Below are positions 43,216-52,402 of a DNA stretch of 64,000 nt, piece by piece. This stretch comes from Luteolibacter arcticus. GTDB taxonomy: Bacteria > Verrucomicrobiota > Verrucomicrobiia > Verrucomicrobiales > Akkermansiaceae. Position 1 is the stretch's first letter, and each line of letters starts with the position of its first letter. The stretch is taken from contig NZ_JAPDDT010000010.1 of the NCBI RefSeq assembly GCF_025950235.1, positions 153,343 to 217,342 on the forward strand, written 5' to 3'. The notes under the pieces are model-generated. The model saw nothing but the letters and a program-made list of their open reading frames with translations, made no database searches and had not been told where the DNA came from. A program made the translations under genes and the position numbers.

Positions 43216-43962
43216 TCAGCGATCGCCGCCCGAGATGAAGTGCATCTGCCCGGTGACCCACGACGCGTCATCGGAGGCCAGGTAAACGACGGCTGGAGCG
43301 ATGTCGTCCGGCTGCCCGATCCGCCCGAGCGCAGTCTGTTCACCGAGCTTCTTGAAGATGTCGATGAGCCCCTGCGCGTGGACGCCCTCGCTTTCCGTCG
43401 GCCCGGGATTGATCGAGTTCACCCGGATTCCCTTTGGCCCGAGCTCCTTCGAGAAGGTTCGCGTCAACCCATCGACCGCAGACTTGGTGGCATTGTAAAC
43501 GCCGGTCCCCGCCGGAGAATGCGTGCTCACGGTGGAGCTGGTGTTGATGATGCTGCCGCCGGCGGGATTGAAATGCTTCAGCGCCTCCTGCGTGGCGAGG
43601 ATGGGGCCGAGCACGTTGATTTCGAACAGGCGGTGAAAATGCTCAGGCGCGATCGCTTCGATCGGCTTGAAGTCAAAGACACCGGCATTGTTCACTAGGA
43701 TGTCGATGGGGCCGAATGCGGCCACGGCTTCCGCAAAGAGCTGCTGCACTTCACCGGGATCTGCGACGTTGGCCTTGATGGCGATCGCGCTGCCACCGTT
43801 GGCGGCGATCCCGGCGACGACCTCTTCTGCGGCAGCGGGCGAGGACGAGTAGTTCACCACCACCTTGGCACCGGCGGCGGCGAGATGCTTGGCGATGGCA
43901 GCGCCGATGCCTTTCGAGGCACCGGTGACGACGGCGGTTTTGCCGGATAGTTTTCCAGACAT
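43216..43962 (-). CDS. Short-chain dehydrogenase/reductase
   Basis: 248 residues from ATG 43962 (MSGKLSGKTAVVTGASKGIG); ATG 43995 would add eleven atypical residues. TGASKGIG binds the cofactor, NNAG at about 88, Ser in NTSSTVST, and YNATK completes the active site. The C-terminus HFISGGDR is typical. FabG-like but without fab neighbours, and located in the detoxification-like array. Confidence 0.9.
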   Translation of the reverse strand: MSGKLSGKTAVVTGASKGIGAAIAKHLAAAGAKVVVNYSSSPAAAEEVVAGIAANGGSAIAIKANVADPGEVQQLFAEAVAAFGPIDILVNNAGVFDFKPIEAIAPEHFHRLFEINVLGPILATQEALKHFNPAGGSIINTSSTVSTHSPAGTGVYNATKSAVDGLTRTFSKELGPKGIRVNSINPGPTESEGVHAQGLIDIFKKLGEQTALGRIGQPDDIAPAVVYLASDDASWVTGQMHFISGGDR

Positions 43963-44028
43963 GGGGCGGGAATAGGTTGGACGTTCATCATCCATTGGAA
44001 ATCCACAGCCGCCCGTGACGAACGATCT

Positions 44029-45816
44029 TCAGAAGGCAAAACAATCGCAGCCCGCGCCCCACAGCGGACCCGGAGCAGGAGCCGAGCGTGGCCCGGATTT
44101 CATCGACGTCGTCCGGCCATCCCAATGCGGCGCGCCATAGCCGCCGAACCTCGCGACCGGCGACCACTCGGGCAGCACCGGGATCGGCGGGGCATCGTGC
44201 TCGCGGAAAGGACCGGCGGCGTAAACCGGCTTGCCGCCGACGATCGTGAGCACCGATTGCAGGTCGCGGATCCTTTCCTCCGCCACGGCGAGGTAGTCCT
44301 CGCTGGTGACGACCAGATCGGCGAGCTGGCCGGGAATGATGCGGCCTTTCACATCGTCCTCGCCGGAGAACCACGCGCTGCCGGAGGTGTAGAGCCGCAG
44401 CGCTTCCACGCGGCTCATCCGGTTAGCTTCCGGGTAGAGTTCGAGCCCGCCGATGGTGCGGCCGCTGACCATCCAGTAGAGCGAGTTGAAGGGATTGTAG
44501 TTCGCCACCCGCGTGGCATCGGTACCCGCGCCAACGGGAATTCCCATCTCCAGCATTTTTCTAACAGGTGGCGTGCGCTCCGCGGCTTTCGCACCATAGC
44601 GATCCACGAAGTATTCGCCTTGGAAGGCCATGCGATGCTGGATGGCGATCCCGCCGCCGAGGGCTTTCACCCGCTCCAGGTTGCGATCGCTGATGGTCTC
44701 GCAGTGATCGAGGAACCAGCGGAGATCCTGCAACGGAGCTTCCCGGTCCACGCGCTCGAAGACATCGAGGAAACGAGAGATGCTTTCATCGTAGGTCGCA
44801 TGCAGGCGGAATGGCCAGCGATTCGAGGCGAGTGCCAGCACCACGTCTTCCAGCTCGCTCTCCAGCGAGGCGGCGAGGTCGGGCCGCGGCTCCAGGAAGT
44901 CCTCAAAGTCCGCGGCCGAGAAGACCAGCATTTCGCCCGCACCATTCATGCGGAAGAAGGCATCGCCATCCCCCGGCTTGGTCATCTTCATCCACCGGGC
45001 AAAGTCTTCCTTCTCCTGCTTCGGCTTTTGCGTGAAGAGATTGTAGGCGATGCGCACCGTAAGTTCGTCGCGCTCGTGGAGCTGGCGGATGATCGCGTAA
45101 TCGTCCGGGTAGTTCTGGAATCCGCCGCCAGCATCGATGCAGCTCGTCACCCCGAGGCGATTCAGCTCGCGCATGAAATGGCGCGTCGAGTTTAGCTGAT
45201 GCTCGGGCGGCAGCTTCGGGCCCTTCGCCAGCGTCGCGTAGAGGATCATCGCGTTCGGCCGGGCGATGAGCAGGCCGGTGGGGTTGCCATTCTTGTCGCG
45301 CTGGATCTCCCCGCCGGGAGGATCGGGCGTGTCCTTGGTGTAGCCGCACGCCCGCAGTGCGGCGTGATTGAGCAAGGCGCGGCAGTAGAGATGAAGGATG
45401 AAGACGGGGGTGTCGGGCGCGGCTTCATTGAGTTCGTCGAGCGTCGGCATGCGCTGTTCGACGAATTGAAACTCACTCCATGAGCCGACCACGCGCACCC
45501 ACTGGCCTGTCGGCGTGACGGCCGCCTGAAGCTTCAGCATGCGCATCGCCTCTGATAGCGAAGGGATGCCGTCCCAACGCAGCTCGAGGTTGTAATTCAG
45601 CCCACCGCGGATGAGGTGGAGATGGGAATCGTTCAGGCCGGGAATGACGCGGTGGCCTTGGAGGTCGATGACCTTCGTCTGCGGTCCCGGTTGAATCTCC
45701 TCGTCGCTGGTGGCGAGGATGCGGCCGTCCTTGATCGCGACGTGTTTCGCTTCCGGCTTCGCGGGATCGAGGGTCGTGACGCGGCCGTTGCGGAGGATGA
45801 GATCGGGAGTTTCCAT
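44029..45816 (-). CDS. Amidohydrolase family protein (YtcJ-like, Amidohydro_3)
   Basis: 595 residues. Metal-binding GLNDSHLHLIRGG near residue 60; later AGGGFQNYP, HATYDES, IQHRM and a C-terminal GTDATRVANYNPFNSLYW hold further ligands. The YtcJ type acts on cyclic amides, N-acyl groups or related compounds. No signal peptide. The last 20 residues (PAPGPLWGAGCDC) are unusual for the family. It is 7 bp from the ABM gene. Confidence 0.88.
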   Translation of the reverse strand: METPDLILRNGRVTTLDPAKPEAKHVAIKDGRILATSDEEIQPGPQTKVIDLQGHRVIPGLNDSHLHLIRGGLNYNLELRWDGIPSLSEAMRMLKLQAAVTPTGQWVRVVGSWSEFQFVEQRMPTLDELNEAAPDTPVFILHLYCRALLNHAALRACGYTKDTPDPPGGEIQRDKNGNPTGLLIARPNAMILYATLAKGPKLPPEHQLNSTRHFMRELNRLGVTSCIDAGGGFQNYPDDYAIIRQLHERDELTVRIAYNLFTQKPKQEKEDFARWMKMTKPGDGDAFFRMNGAGEMLVFSAADFEDFLEPRPDLAASLESELEDVVLALASNRWPFRLHATYDESISRFLDVFERVDREAPLQDLRWFLDHCETISDRNLERVKALGGGIAIQHRMAFQGEYFVDRYGAKAAERTPPVRKMLEMGIPVGAGTDATRVANYNPFNSLYWMVSGRTIGGLELYPEANRMSRVEALRLYTSGSAWFSGEDDVKGRIIPGQLADLVVTSEDYLAVAEERIRDLQSVLTIVGGKPVYAAGPFREHDAPPIPVLPEWSPVARFGGYGAPHWDGRTTSMKSGPRSAPAPGPLWGAGCDCFAF

Positions 45817-45823
45817 AACTTTG

Positions 45824-46384
45824 TTAGATCGTGGGAAAGAGCCAGCGGCGGAAGAGCTTGGTGAGATTCGGCATCACCACCCAGGTCAGCAGGGCAACGA
45901 CGAGGCCGGTGACGAGGACATTCCGCGCAAGCGGATGCCACGCCGGCAGGAGCTTGCCGAAGAGCGGCGGCAGCACCGAGGTCAGCGGGTAAACGCCGAG
46001 GAACGTGACGAGCGCCATCTTCGGCTTCGGCGGTGGATGGGCATGCGGCTGGCCCGGCAGCGTGAACCACCCGGAGAGCCCACCCATCTCCTCAATGTGC
46101 GGATCTTCCTCGGTCAGCGTGCGCAGGCGGACCATCCACTCCTTGTAGGCCTCCGATGCCGTGAATGCCCGCCGAGCCTCCATGTCCGCAAAACGATCGA
46201 CCACCGTGTAGTCGCGTGGATGGCCCTGCTCCGAGCGCAGCACGTGAATTCCGCGATTGCCCGGGAACGAGAGTGCGAAGGTGATGAACTCACGCATCGC
46301 GCCCTCGAAGTCCGCCTCACAGCCCGGCTTGGTGCGGCGGCGGACGACGACGGTCACGGAGGGATCTTCCGGTGGCGGGGACAT
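45824..46384 (-). CDS. ABM-domain protein with C-terminal membrane helices
   Basis: 186 residues. The first 100 form an antibiotic-biosynthesis-monooxygenase (dimeric ferredoxin-like) domain: VTVVVRRRTKPGCEADFEGA and RDYTVVDRFADMEARRAF. A Pro-rich linker (HAHPPPKPKM) then leads to two predicted membrane helices (about 122-145 and 155-173; LVTFLGVYPLTSVLPPLFG, VLVTGLVVALLTWVVMP). ABM domains remove or oxidise quinone-like compounds, and this form would be held on the membrane, cytoplasmic side if both termini are inside. Confidence 0.85.
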   Translation of the reverse strand: MSPPPEDPSVTVVVRRRTKPGCEADFEGAMREFITFALSFPGNRGIHVLRSEQGHPRDYTVVDRFADMEARRAFTASEAYKEWMVRLRTLTEEDPHIEEMGGLSGWFTLPGQPHAHPPPKPKMALVTFLGVYPLTSVLPPLFGKLLPAWHPLARNVLVTGLVVALLTWVVMPNLTKLFRRWLFPTI

Positions 46385-46433
46385 GCTCTATTCGGGGTGT
46401 TGGGTGGCGGCGCGCCGGTGTGACGCGCTTTCT

Positions 46434-47684
46434 TCAAAACTCCTGCCGGAAGCTGGCCTGGAGATAGTCCACGCTACTCCCGCCGACTCCGGTCAGCGAT
46501 GGTCCGGCCTGGTGGTGCGTGTAGCCGAGGAACATGGACGTGGCCGAGGTGATCTCCCAAGCCAGCGACGCATTGAAGGCGGTGCCGAGGTAGCGTTCAC
46601 CATCGACCGCCGGGCCGCCAAGCCGTTGGAGCGGAGGTCCATAGATGGCATCGTCCGGACTGAAGCGCCACTGGAAGTTCACCCCGAAGGTCAGCTCCAC
46701 ATTCTCGCGCGGCTTCAGTGCGACGAGTGGGTTCAGGTTGTAGAGATTCGAGGGCGAGAGGAAGCCGCCCTCGTTGAAATAGTTGTTCGCCTGAAACAGC
46801 GGGTGAAACGTGTGCAGCGTGCCAGTGTCATCACCTCCGGAAATCGCATCGGCGCGGAGTTGCAAAGACGGACGCCACGGCGCGTCCATGAAGACGTAGC
46901 CGATTCCGAGGCTCGCGGCTCCCGCGATGATTTCGCGGCCGGCAGCCTCGCCGAACTGGAAGATTAGCTCGGTATTGAGGATCACCGGCTCGGTCTCCCG
47001 CCAGCAGCGGGCACCGAGCGTGTGCCGGGTTTCATGACCACCGTCCTCCGCGAAGATCGAATCCTCATCGCGCAGGCCGATGTAGTAGAGGTCCAGGAAG
47101 TTCCCGCGTGTCAGCGGCATCACCGAGTAGAGGCTCCAAAACCGGATGTCGCCGGCATGCGACACGTTGTCGAAAGCCCCGGGCTCCACCGCGACCGGTG
47201 AGGCGATGAACGCATCCACCCGGCTGTGCTCGTCGCACTGCCACGATAGCACAAGCGCATCATGGGCGAGCCTTTGATTGGCACCCTCACGTGCTGCCAA
47301 CAAACGACCCGACCCGTAGTAGAGTGTCTGACGCCCCGCGCGTATTTCGAGAGTGTCGTTGCCGAAAGTAAGATCGCCCTGCGCGAAGAGCTGGAGGAAA
47401 TCCACGTCATCCTCATCCGGCGGGGCGAGCGGCGATTCCTTTCCCCACATGCGGCCCCACGTCAGCTCGGCGGCCAAGCGCAACGACTGATCGTTCTCCC
47501 ATGAGAACATCGCCTGCACGCGTTGGTGAATCCAATCATCGTCGTCCACCGGGCCCAGCCCGAGATCGAGTCCATGGTAGCTCTCGTACATTGTCCGCGC
47601 ATGGCCATCGATGGACCATCGCGATTCGTCCGGCTCGGCGTGGCACAGCCCGGCGAGCACGGGAAGGAGCGCGAGGTTTCGCAT
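46434..47684 (-). CDS. Outer-membrane porin, alginate-export type
   Basis: 416 residues from ATG 47684, which has GGAG eight bases upstream and starts a short signal peptide (MRNLALLPVLAGLCHA). Beta-strand rich, with aromatic-ending alternation throughout and C-terminal FLGYTHHQAG to YLQASFRQEF; the terminal Phe is characteristic of outer-membrane barrels. The pattern EIRAGRQTLYYGSGRLL is the alginate_exp (PF13372) block. It likely admits or releases a small acidic or aromatic compound for the array. Substrate unknown. Confidence 0.85.
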   Translation of the reverse strand: MRNLALLPVLAGLCHAEPDESRWSIDGHARTMYESYHGLDLGLGPVDDDDWIHQRVQAMFSWENDQSLRLAAELTWGRMWGKESPLAPPDEDDVDFLQLFAQGDLTFGNDTLEIRAGRQTLYYGSGRLLAAREGANQRLAHDALVLSWQCDEHSRVDAFIASPVAVEPGAFDNVSHAGDIRFWSLYSVMPLTRGNFLDLYYIGLRDEDSIFAEDGGHETRHTLGARCWRETEPVILNTELIFQFGEAAGREIIAGAASLGIGYVFMDAPWRPSLQLRADAISGGDDTGTLHTFHPLFQANNYFNEGGFLSPSNLYNLNPLVALKPRENVELTFGVNFQWRFSPDDAIYGPPLQRLGGPAVDGERYLGTAFNASLAWEITSATSMFLGYTHHQAGPSLTGVGGSSVDYLQASFRQEF

Positions 47685-47766
47685 CGCGATCATCTCCGGA
47701 GCAGGGTGGCACCGTGCCTCCCGCGGCGGGCCATGAATGCCGCGGGAGGCCCGAGCGGAGAAAAGA

Positions 47767-48444
47767 TCAGTGGCCTGCTTTTTGCGGCACCACCTGCGGC
47801 TTGATCGCCGACTGAGGGGCCTTGTGGACCATGGTGTAGGCGTATTCCACGCCCACGCCGTAGGCGCCACCCTGTCCTTTGATCAGCCCCATCAGCTTGT
47901 CGTAGTGCTCGCGCTTTGCCCAGTCGCGCTGCCATTCGAGCAAGGCGGGGAGCGCGGTCACCCGCACCGCTCCGGCCTGGACCATGCGGGAAAGCGAAGC
48001 CTCGTGGGCGGCAGGCGAGGTCGCACCGCAGCAGTCTTCCACGACGTAGATGTTGTAGCCTTCGCCCAGCATCTCGATCGTCGGCCAGGTCACGCAGACT
48101 TCCGTCCACAGACCGGTCATGAGGATGTTCTTGCGGCCGGTGGCGCGGATCGCGGCGCGGAAGCCTTCGTCGTCCCAAGAATTCATCGAGGTCCGCTCGA
48201 CAATCGGCTGGCCTGGAAAGACATCGAGCAACTGCGGCCAGATGTAGCCGCTGAAGGACTCGGTTTCCACCGCGGTGAGCACCGTGGGGACATTGAACTC
48301 CTTCGCGACCTTGGCGAGGAGCGTGACATTGTTGATGAGCGTGGCGCGGTCGATGTTCGCGACGCCGAAGGTCATCTGCGGCTGGTGGTCGATGAAAACG
48401 ACGGCGCTGTCCTCGGCCGTGAAGAGCTTGTGATAGGAGTTCAT
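47767..48444 (-). CDS. Isochorismatase-fold hydrolase, YcaC-like
   Basis: 225 residues. Catalytic triad Asp19 (VFIDHQPQM), Lys105 (GRKNILMTG) and Cys117 (WTEVCVTWP). YcaC homologues form octameric cysteine hydrolases of unknown physiological substrate. First gene of the array; 50 bp separate it from the STK stop, and that gap holds complementary GGTGGT/ACCACC arms. A new promoter there is possible but not evident. Confidence 0.9.
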   Translation of the reverse strand: MNSYHKLFTAEDSAVVFIDHQPQMTFGVANIDRATLINNVTLLAKVAKEFNVPTVLTAVETESFSGYIWPQLLDVFPGQPIVERTSMNSWDDEGFRAAIRATGRKNILMTGLWTEVCVTWPTIEMLGEGYNIYVVEDCCGATSPAAHEASLSRMVQAGAVRVTALPALLEWQRDWAKREHYDKLMGLIKGQGGAYGVGVEYAYTMVHKAPQSAIKPQVVPQKAGH

Positions 48445-48494
48445 GGTGGTTCTCGCATTTCATGGGAAAGCCATCACCACCGTGACGGAAAAAA

Positions 48495-51400
48495 TCACTC
48501 GATGTCGCCGATCTCGCCGAGGCGCCCCCATGGCCCGGGCTTGGTCCGCATCATCAGCACGCTCGGCGTAGGTGTGCCCTTGTCCGGGATGAACACCGAG
48601 AGCCCGCCGCCCACAAGATCGATCTGCGTCCCGGAGATGCTGTTCACGCGCAAGCGGCGGGCTACCTTGAAACGTTTGACCTTTCCGGACGGCTGGGTCT
48701 CCGTCCAATGGTCGCCATCCCGTTTCCAGACTCGTTTGCCGGGATCGTCAAAGGAGTAATTGAAGGTGAAGCTGGCCGGGCTGTTGTCCACCGGCTCCGG
48801 GGCGGCCTCCTGGAGGGCGATGAAGCGCGGCTGATCGTGCAGGCCCTTATACACCGTGTCCCGGAGAAGCGAGCCGATGTCCGGATGGCCCGCCTCGATG
48901 GAGCGCTCCATCAAACCCAAAGTCTGCTGTTCTGAAGATTCCTGCTCCTTTCCTCCTCTCGCCATTTGTTCGCTTGCTTGCGCGCTGAATCCCGCGGCGC
49001 GGTCGAGGTCAGCCCACGCAGTGGGGAAGATCTCCGCGATCCGCGAGGCGGCTGCCAAGGCATCTGCCGGGTCTCGATTGTCGAGACATGCCTGGCAAAG
49101 CTTGTCCTGAGCCAGGGAGAGGGCCGACCGGTAGTCCATGCGGCCAGGCATCGCAAGGTAGGCGCGCTCGAGACAGGATACCGCCTGCCGATAGAAAGCC
49201 TGGGCCTCCCCGAGATCGTTCCGGGCGCGACGCCGGTCTCCCAGCAACTCAAGCGTGAGAGCTTCCAACTGATGATGGCCGGCATTCTCCGGGAATTCCT
49301 TGGCGAGCGCCTGACGCACTGCCAGCGACTCGTGGAAAGTCCGCTCCGCCTCCTCATCACGCCCCAGTTCCACGAGAACTTGACCGAGCGAATGCACCGC
49401 CGAGGCAAGCCAATGGCGGTAGTCGGCATTCGGCGTAACCTCGGTGGAAAGCTTGCGGTAGAGTTCGACCGCGCGGCGCGAGAACTCCAGCCCTTCCTCT
49501 TTCTTGCCAGCGTAGGTAAGGAACAATCCGATATGGTGACAACCGGCTGCGAGTTCGAGGCGGTATTCCGGCCGGGCATCGACCGCTCTCGCAAGCTCTT
49601 CCGAAATTGCCAGCGCAGCACGTAAATGCGATTCCGAGCGATCATAGATAGCCGCGTTTCCAAGTACCTTGCCGAGGCTCCTCCGGTCCCTGGCGAGGTC
49701 GGCACGGCTCTCCTCCGTTGGCGGGGTGAGCTTCATCTTCTCCTCCCGGGCAGCGATCGAGCGCAGCATCACCTCTTCCGCTTCGTCAATCCGGCCATCT
49801 TTCGCCAAGGCCCGGCCATAGCTGAACAGCGTGGAGATCACAGAGTCCCGGAAACCCTCGTTATCTGGAAAGTCTCTCACCAGCGCCTCGGCGATCTCCA
49901 CCGACCGCTTTTGCATAGCCACCGCTTCGCTCGTGCGGCCCATCTCCCTCAGGATCACCGAAAGATTGTTGTATCGTACTCCAAGGATGTCGCGGTATCC
50001 GCCATTGTCCGGAAACTCGGCCACCAATTCCTCCGCAGTGCGGGCTGACTGGCTCATCGCCTCGAAGGATTTCTCTTGGTCCCCCATATCCCGGTAAAGG
50101 CTGCCGAGCCTCCCGAAGGCCCAGCTCCTGTCATTGCGCACCACAGGGTCGCGGTCGGTGGTTTTCAGCAGTTCCTCGTAGTACGGGAGCGCGGTATTTA
50201 ATAGCTCCTTGCGGAGCTTCCGGAACTCCTCGCCCTGGAGCTGCGGCTCCGAGGTGACGCTATTCAGATAGCGCTCGACCGCATGGCGGGCGCGGCCGAA
50301 ATTGGCTTCGGCATCGATGCGGCTGGCCTCAGCTTCCACTCGCGCTCTTTTCGCCTCTGCTGCCTGCGACAAGCTCACCACCGTCGCTCCCACCAAGGTT
50401 AGTATCACGATGCCCGCCGCCGCGAGAGCGGCGCGATTGCGACGGGCGAATTTCGAAAACTGATAGGTCCAAGTGGGTGCGACCGCTGTCACCGGCTGCT
50501 GGTCGAGGTAACGGCGAAGGTCGAGCGCGAGTGCGTTTGCCGTTTCGTAACGACGGCGGCGGTCCTTTTCCAAGGCCTTGAGCACGATCCAATCAAGATC
50601 GCCGCGAATCGCGCGCCGTACGCGAAGCAGATCGCCGCCACGGTGGGCCGCCACGGCCTCATCAAGCAAGCGGTGACTGGGCCGGATGACCTCGCTGGTG
50701 CGGATACGCCTTAGCACCTCATCGTAGGCTACGGTTTCATCGATGGCGTCCGGCGTTCGTCCGCACAGCAGTTCGTAAAGAATTGCTCCGAGCGAATAGA
50801 TATCGCTGCGGGTATCCACGTCCGCCACGCTACCCGCTTGTTCCGGGCTCATGTACTGGAGGGTTCCCACCACCAACCCGGCCCGCGTCAGAAGCAGGGA
50901 CTCTTGGAAGGCCGCCTCATTCGGGGTGCCGAGCGCCTTGGCGATGCCGAAGTCGATGACCTTCGGCACCGGCTTCCCGTCCACCTCCGCGACGAGGATA
51001 TTGGAGGGCTTCAGGTCGCGGTGCAGGATCGCCTTCTGGTGAGCATGCTGGACCGCTTGGCAAACCGGGATGAACAGTTCCAGCCGCTCCTGCACCGACA
51101 AGCTCCGCAAATCGCAATAGGTCGTCAGCGGCGGTCCCTTCACCAGCTCCATCGCGAAATACGGCAGGCCGTCCGGGCACGTCGCGGCATCCAAGACGGC
51201 GGCAATATTCGGATGGTCCATCATCGCCAGCGCCTGGCTCTCGGCGGCGAATCGGGCGATGATCTCGCGGCTGTCCATGCCGCGCTTGATCAGCTTCAGT
51301 GCGAGCTCGCGGTGGATCGGCTCGGTTTGCTCTGCGCTCCACACCGCGCCGAATCCTCCCTCGCCGAGCAACGCGATCAACCGGTAGCGGCCCACCACGT

Positions 51401-51524
51401 CCCCCGGCTGCTCGTCCCGATCGCGGCGGTTTGCCTCCGTATGGAACCCGAGATCGAGCAACGCCTCCGCCGACTCGCTGGAAAGCGGCACCGGCGTTCG
51501 TGTCGTGGCAGACCCTTCAGGCAT
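48495..51524 (-). CDS. Membrane Ser/Thr protein kinase with TPR region
   Basis: 1009 residues from ATG 51524. Kinase domain (about 45-335): LLGEGGFGAVWSAEQ, Lys in ELALKLIKRG, HRDLKPSNILV, DFGIAKALG, APE-like SPEQAG. One membrane helix (about 376-398, AALAAAGIVILTLVGATVVSL) follows. The extracytoplasmic part has many TPR-like helices (about 430-880) and a small C-terminal beta domain (YSFDDPGKRVWKRDGDHWTE). Adjacent to an ECF sigma gene, as typical in PVC bacteria, so the kinase likely governs that sigma factor. Signal unknown. Confidence 0.93.
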   Translation of the reverse strand: MPEGSATTRTPVPLSSESAEALLDLGFHTEANRRDRDEQPGDVVGRYRLIALLGEGGFGAVWSAEQTEPIHRELALKLIKRGMDSREIIARFAAESQALAMMDHPNIAAVLDAATCPDGLPYFAMELVKGPPLTTYCDLRSLSVQERLELFIPVCQAVQHAHQKAILHRDLKPSNILVAEVDGKPVPKVIDFGIAKALGTPNEAAFQESLLLTRAGLVVGTLQYMSPEQAGSVADVDTRSDIYSLGAILYELLCGRTPDAIDETVAYDEVLRRIRTSEVIRPSHRLLDEAVAAHRGGDLLRVRRAIRGDLDWIVLKALEKDRRRRYETANALALDLRRYLDQQPVTAVAPTWTYQFSKFARRNRAALAAAGIVILTLVGATVVSLSQAAEAKRARVEAEASRIDAEANFGRARHAVERYLNSVTSEPQLQGEEFRKLRKELLNTALPYYEELLKTTDRDPVVRNDRSWAFGRLGSLYRDMGDQEKSFEAMSQSARTAEELVAEFPDNGGYRDILGVRYNNLSVILREMGRTSEAVAMQKRSVEIAEALVRDFPDNEGFRDSVISTLFSYGRALAKDGRIDEAEEVMLRSIAAREEKMKLTPPTEESRADLARDRRSLGKVLGNAAIYDRSESHLRAALAISEELARAVDARPEYRLELAAGCHHIGLFLTYAGKKEEGLEFSRRAVELYRKLSTEVTPNADYRHWLASAVHSLGQVLVELGRDEEAERTFHESLAVRQALAKEFPENAGHHQLEALTLELLGDRRRARNDLGEAQAFYRQAVSCLERAYLAMPGRMDYRSALSLAQDKLCQACLDNRDPADALAAASRIAEIFPTAWADLDRAAGFSAQASEQMARGGKEQESSEQQTLGLMERSIEAGHPDIGSLLRDTVYKGLHDQPRFIALQEAAPEPVDNSPASFTFNYSFDDPGKRVWKRDGDHWTETQPSGKVKRFKVARRLRVNSISGTQIDLVGGGLSVFIPDKGTPTPSVLMMRTKPGPWGRLGEIGDIE

Positions 51525-51572
51525 CGCTTTCCCTTGAAGCACATTTCCCGCCCACAAAGAAAGCGATTCGTT

Positions 51573-52310
51573 TCACCCCCGCAGCGCCGCCTTCAGCGCC
51601 ATCAGTTCCTCATCCACCTGTTCCACGGTGGCTTCGTGAAGGGTCGCGGCGATCTGCCGGCGCAGGCAGTCGCGGAATTTCGCGCGCAGCCGGCTCACCA
51701 GCTTGCGGACCGCCTCGCCATTCATGCCGAGCATTGCCGCCGCCGCCTCGTAGTTGCCCTCGGCCACCGCCGCCGGGCTGAGGAAAGCTTCCACTGCCGC
51801 AAATTGTTCGCCGCGGCCGGACGCTCGCTCGTTTTCCCCTAGCTCGTGCAGCGCCGCGTGAAGCACCGACATCGCCCAGCTCCGGTCAAAGTGAGCCTCC
51901 GGCGTCGCCACATCCCGCGGCTCCGCTTCGTAGCGGATTTCGGCGTAGCCGATGTCGAGCGAGAGCAGTTCCCTGCCGCCTCCCCGTTTCTGGGCCAGCT
52001 CGCGGCCACGCACGTCGCCGATGTAGCGCTGGAAGATGGTCAGCAAAAAGGTCCGCAGCTTCCCAAGCTCCTGGCTGGCCGCGGAAAACAGGTCGCGCTC
52101 CAGCAGGTAGTGGAAAAATCCCTGGGTCAGATCCTCCGCGTCCGGCCGGGGGTGGCCCTGCCGCCGGGCGAATACGTAGAGCGGATACCAATAATCCGCG
52201 CACAGCCGCTCCAGCGCCACCTGCCGGTCCGCGGGGCTGCCGCCGCGGCACACGTCCACCACCGCCGTCCACTGGGTGACGGGAAAGGGCGAGGCCATGC
52301 CGGTGCTCAT
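51573..52310 (-). CDS. ECF-type RNA polymerase sigma factor
   Basis: 245 residues from ATG 52310 (MSTGMASPFPVTQW); ATG 52352 and 52298 are alternatives. Region 2: YWYPLYVFARRQGHPRPDAEDLTQGFFHYLLERDLF; region 4: AMLGMNGEAVRKLVSRLRAKFRD. The PVTQWTAV opening and the DAEDLTQ core are those of the kinase-linked ECF group of Planctomycetes and Verrucomicrobia. Divergent from the ribH gene, and 48 bp upstream of the kinase. No anti-sigma factor gene is visible; control by phosphorylation is inferred. Confidence 0.92.
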   Translation of the reverse strand: MSTGMASPFPVTQWTAVVDVCRGGSPADRQVALERLCADYWYPLYVFARRQGHPRPDAEDLTQGFFHYLLERDLFSAASQELGKLRTFLLTIFQRYIGDVRGRELAQKRGGGRELLSLDIGYAEIRYEAEPRDVATPEAHFDRSWAMSVLHAALHELGENERASGRGEQFAAVEAFLSPAAVAEGNYEAAAAMLGMNGEAVRKLVSRLRAKFRDCLRRQIAATLHEATVEQVDEELMALKAALRG

Positions 52311-52402
52311 GGGAACGGTAGTGAAACGACTCCACTCCCCCGCTTCCTTCAAGCCCGATTTCCAGACTCGCCAAGTCCGCGCCCGCTCACGAAGTTCCGC
52401 TC

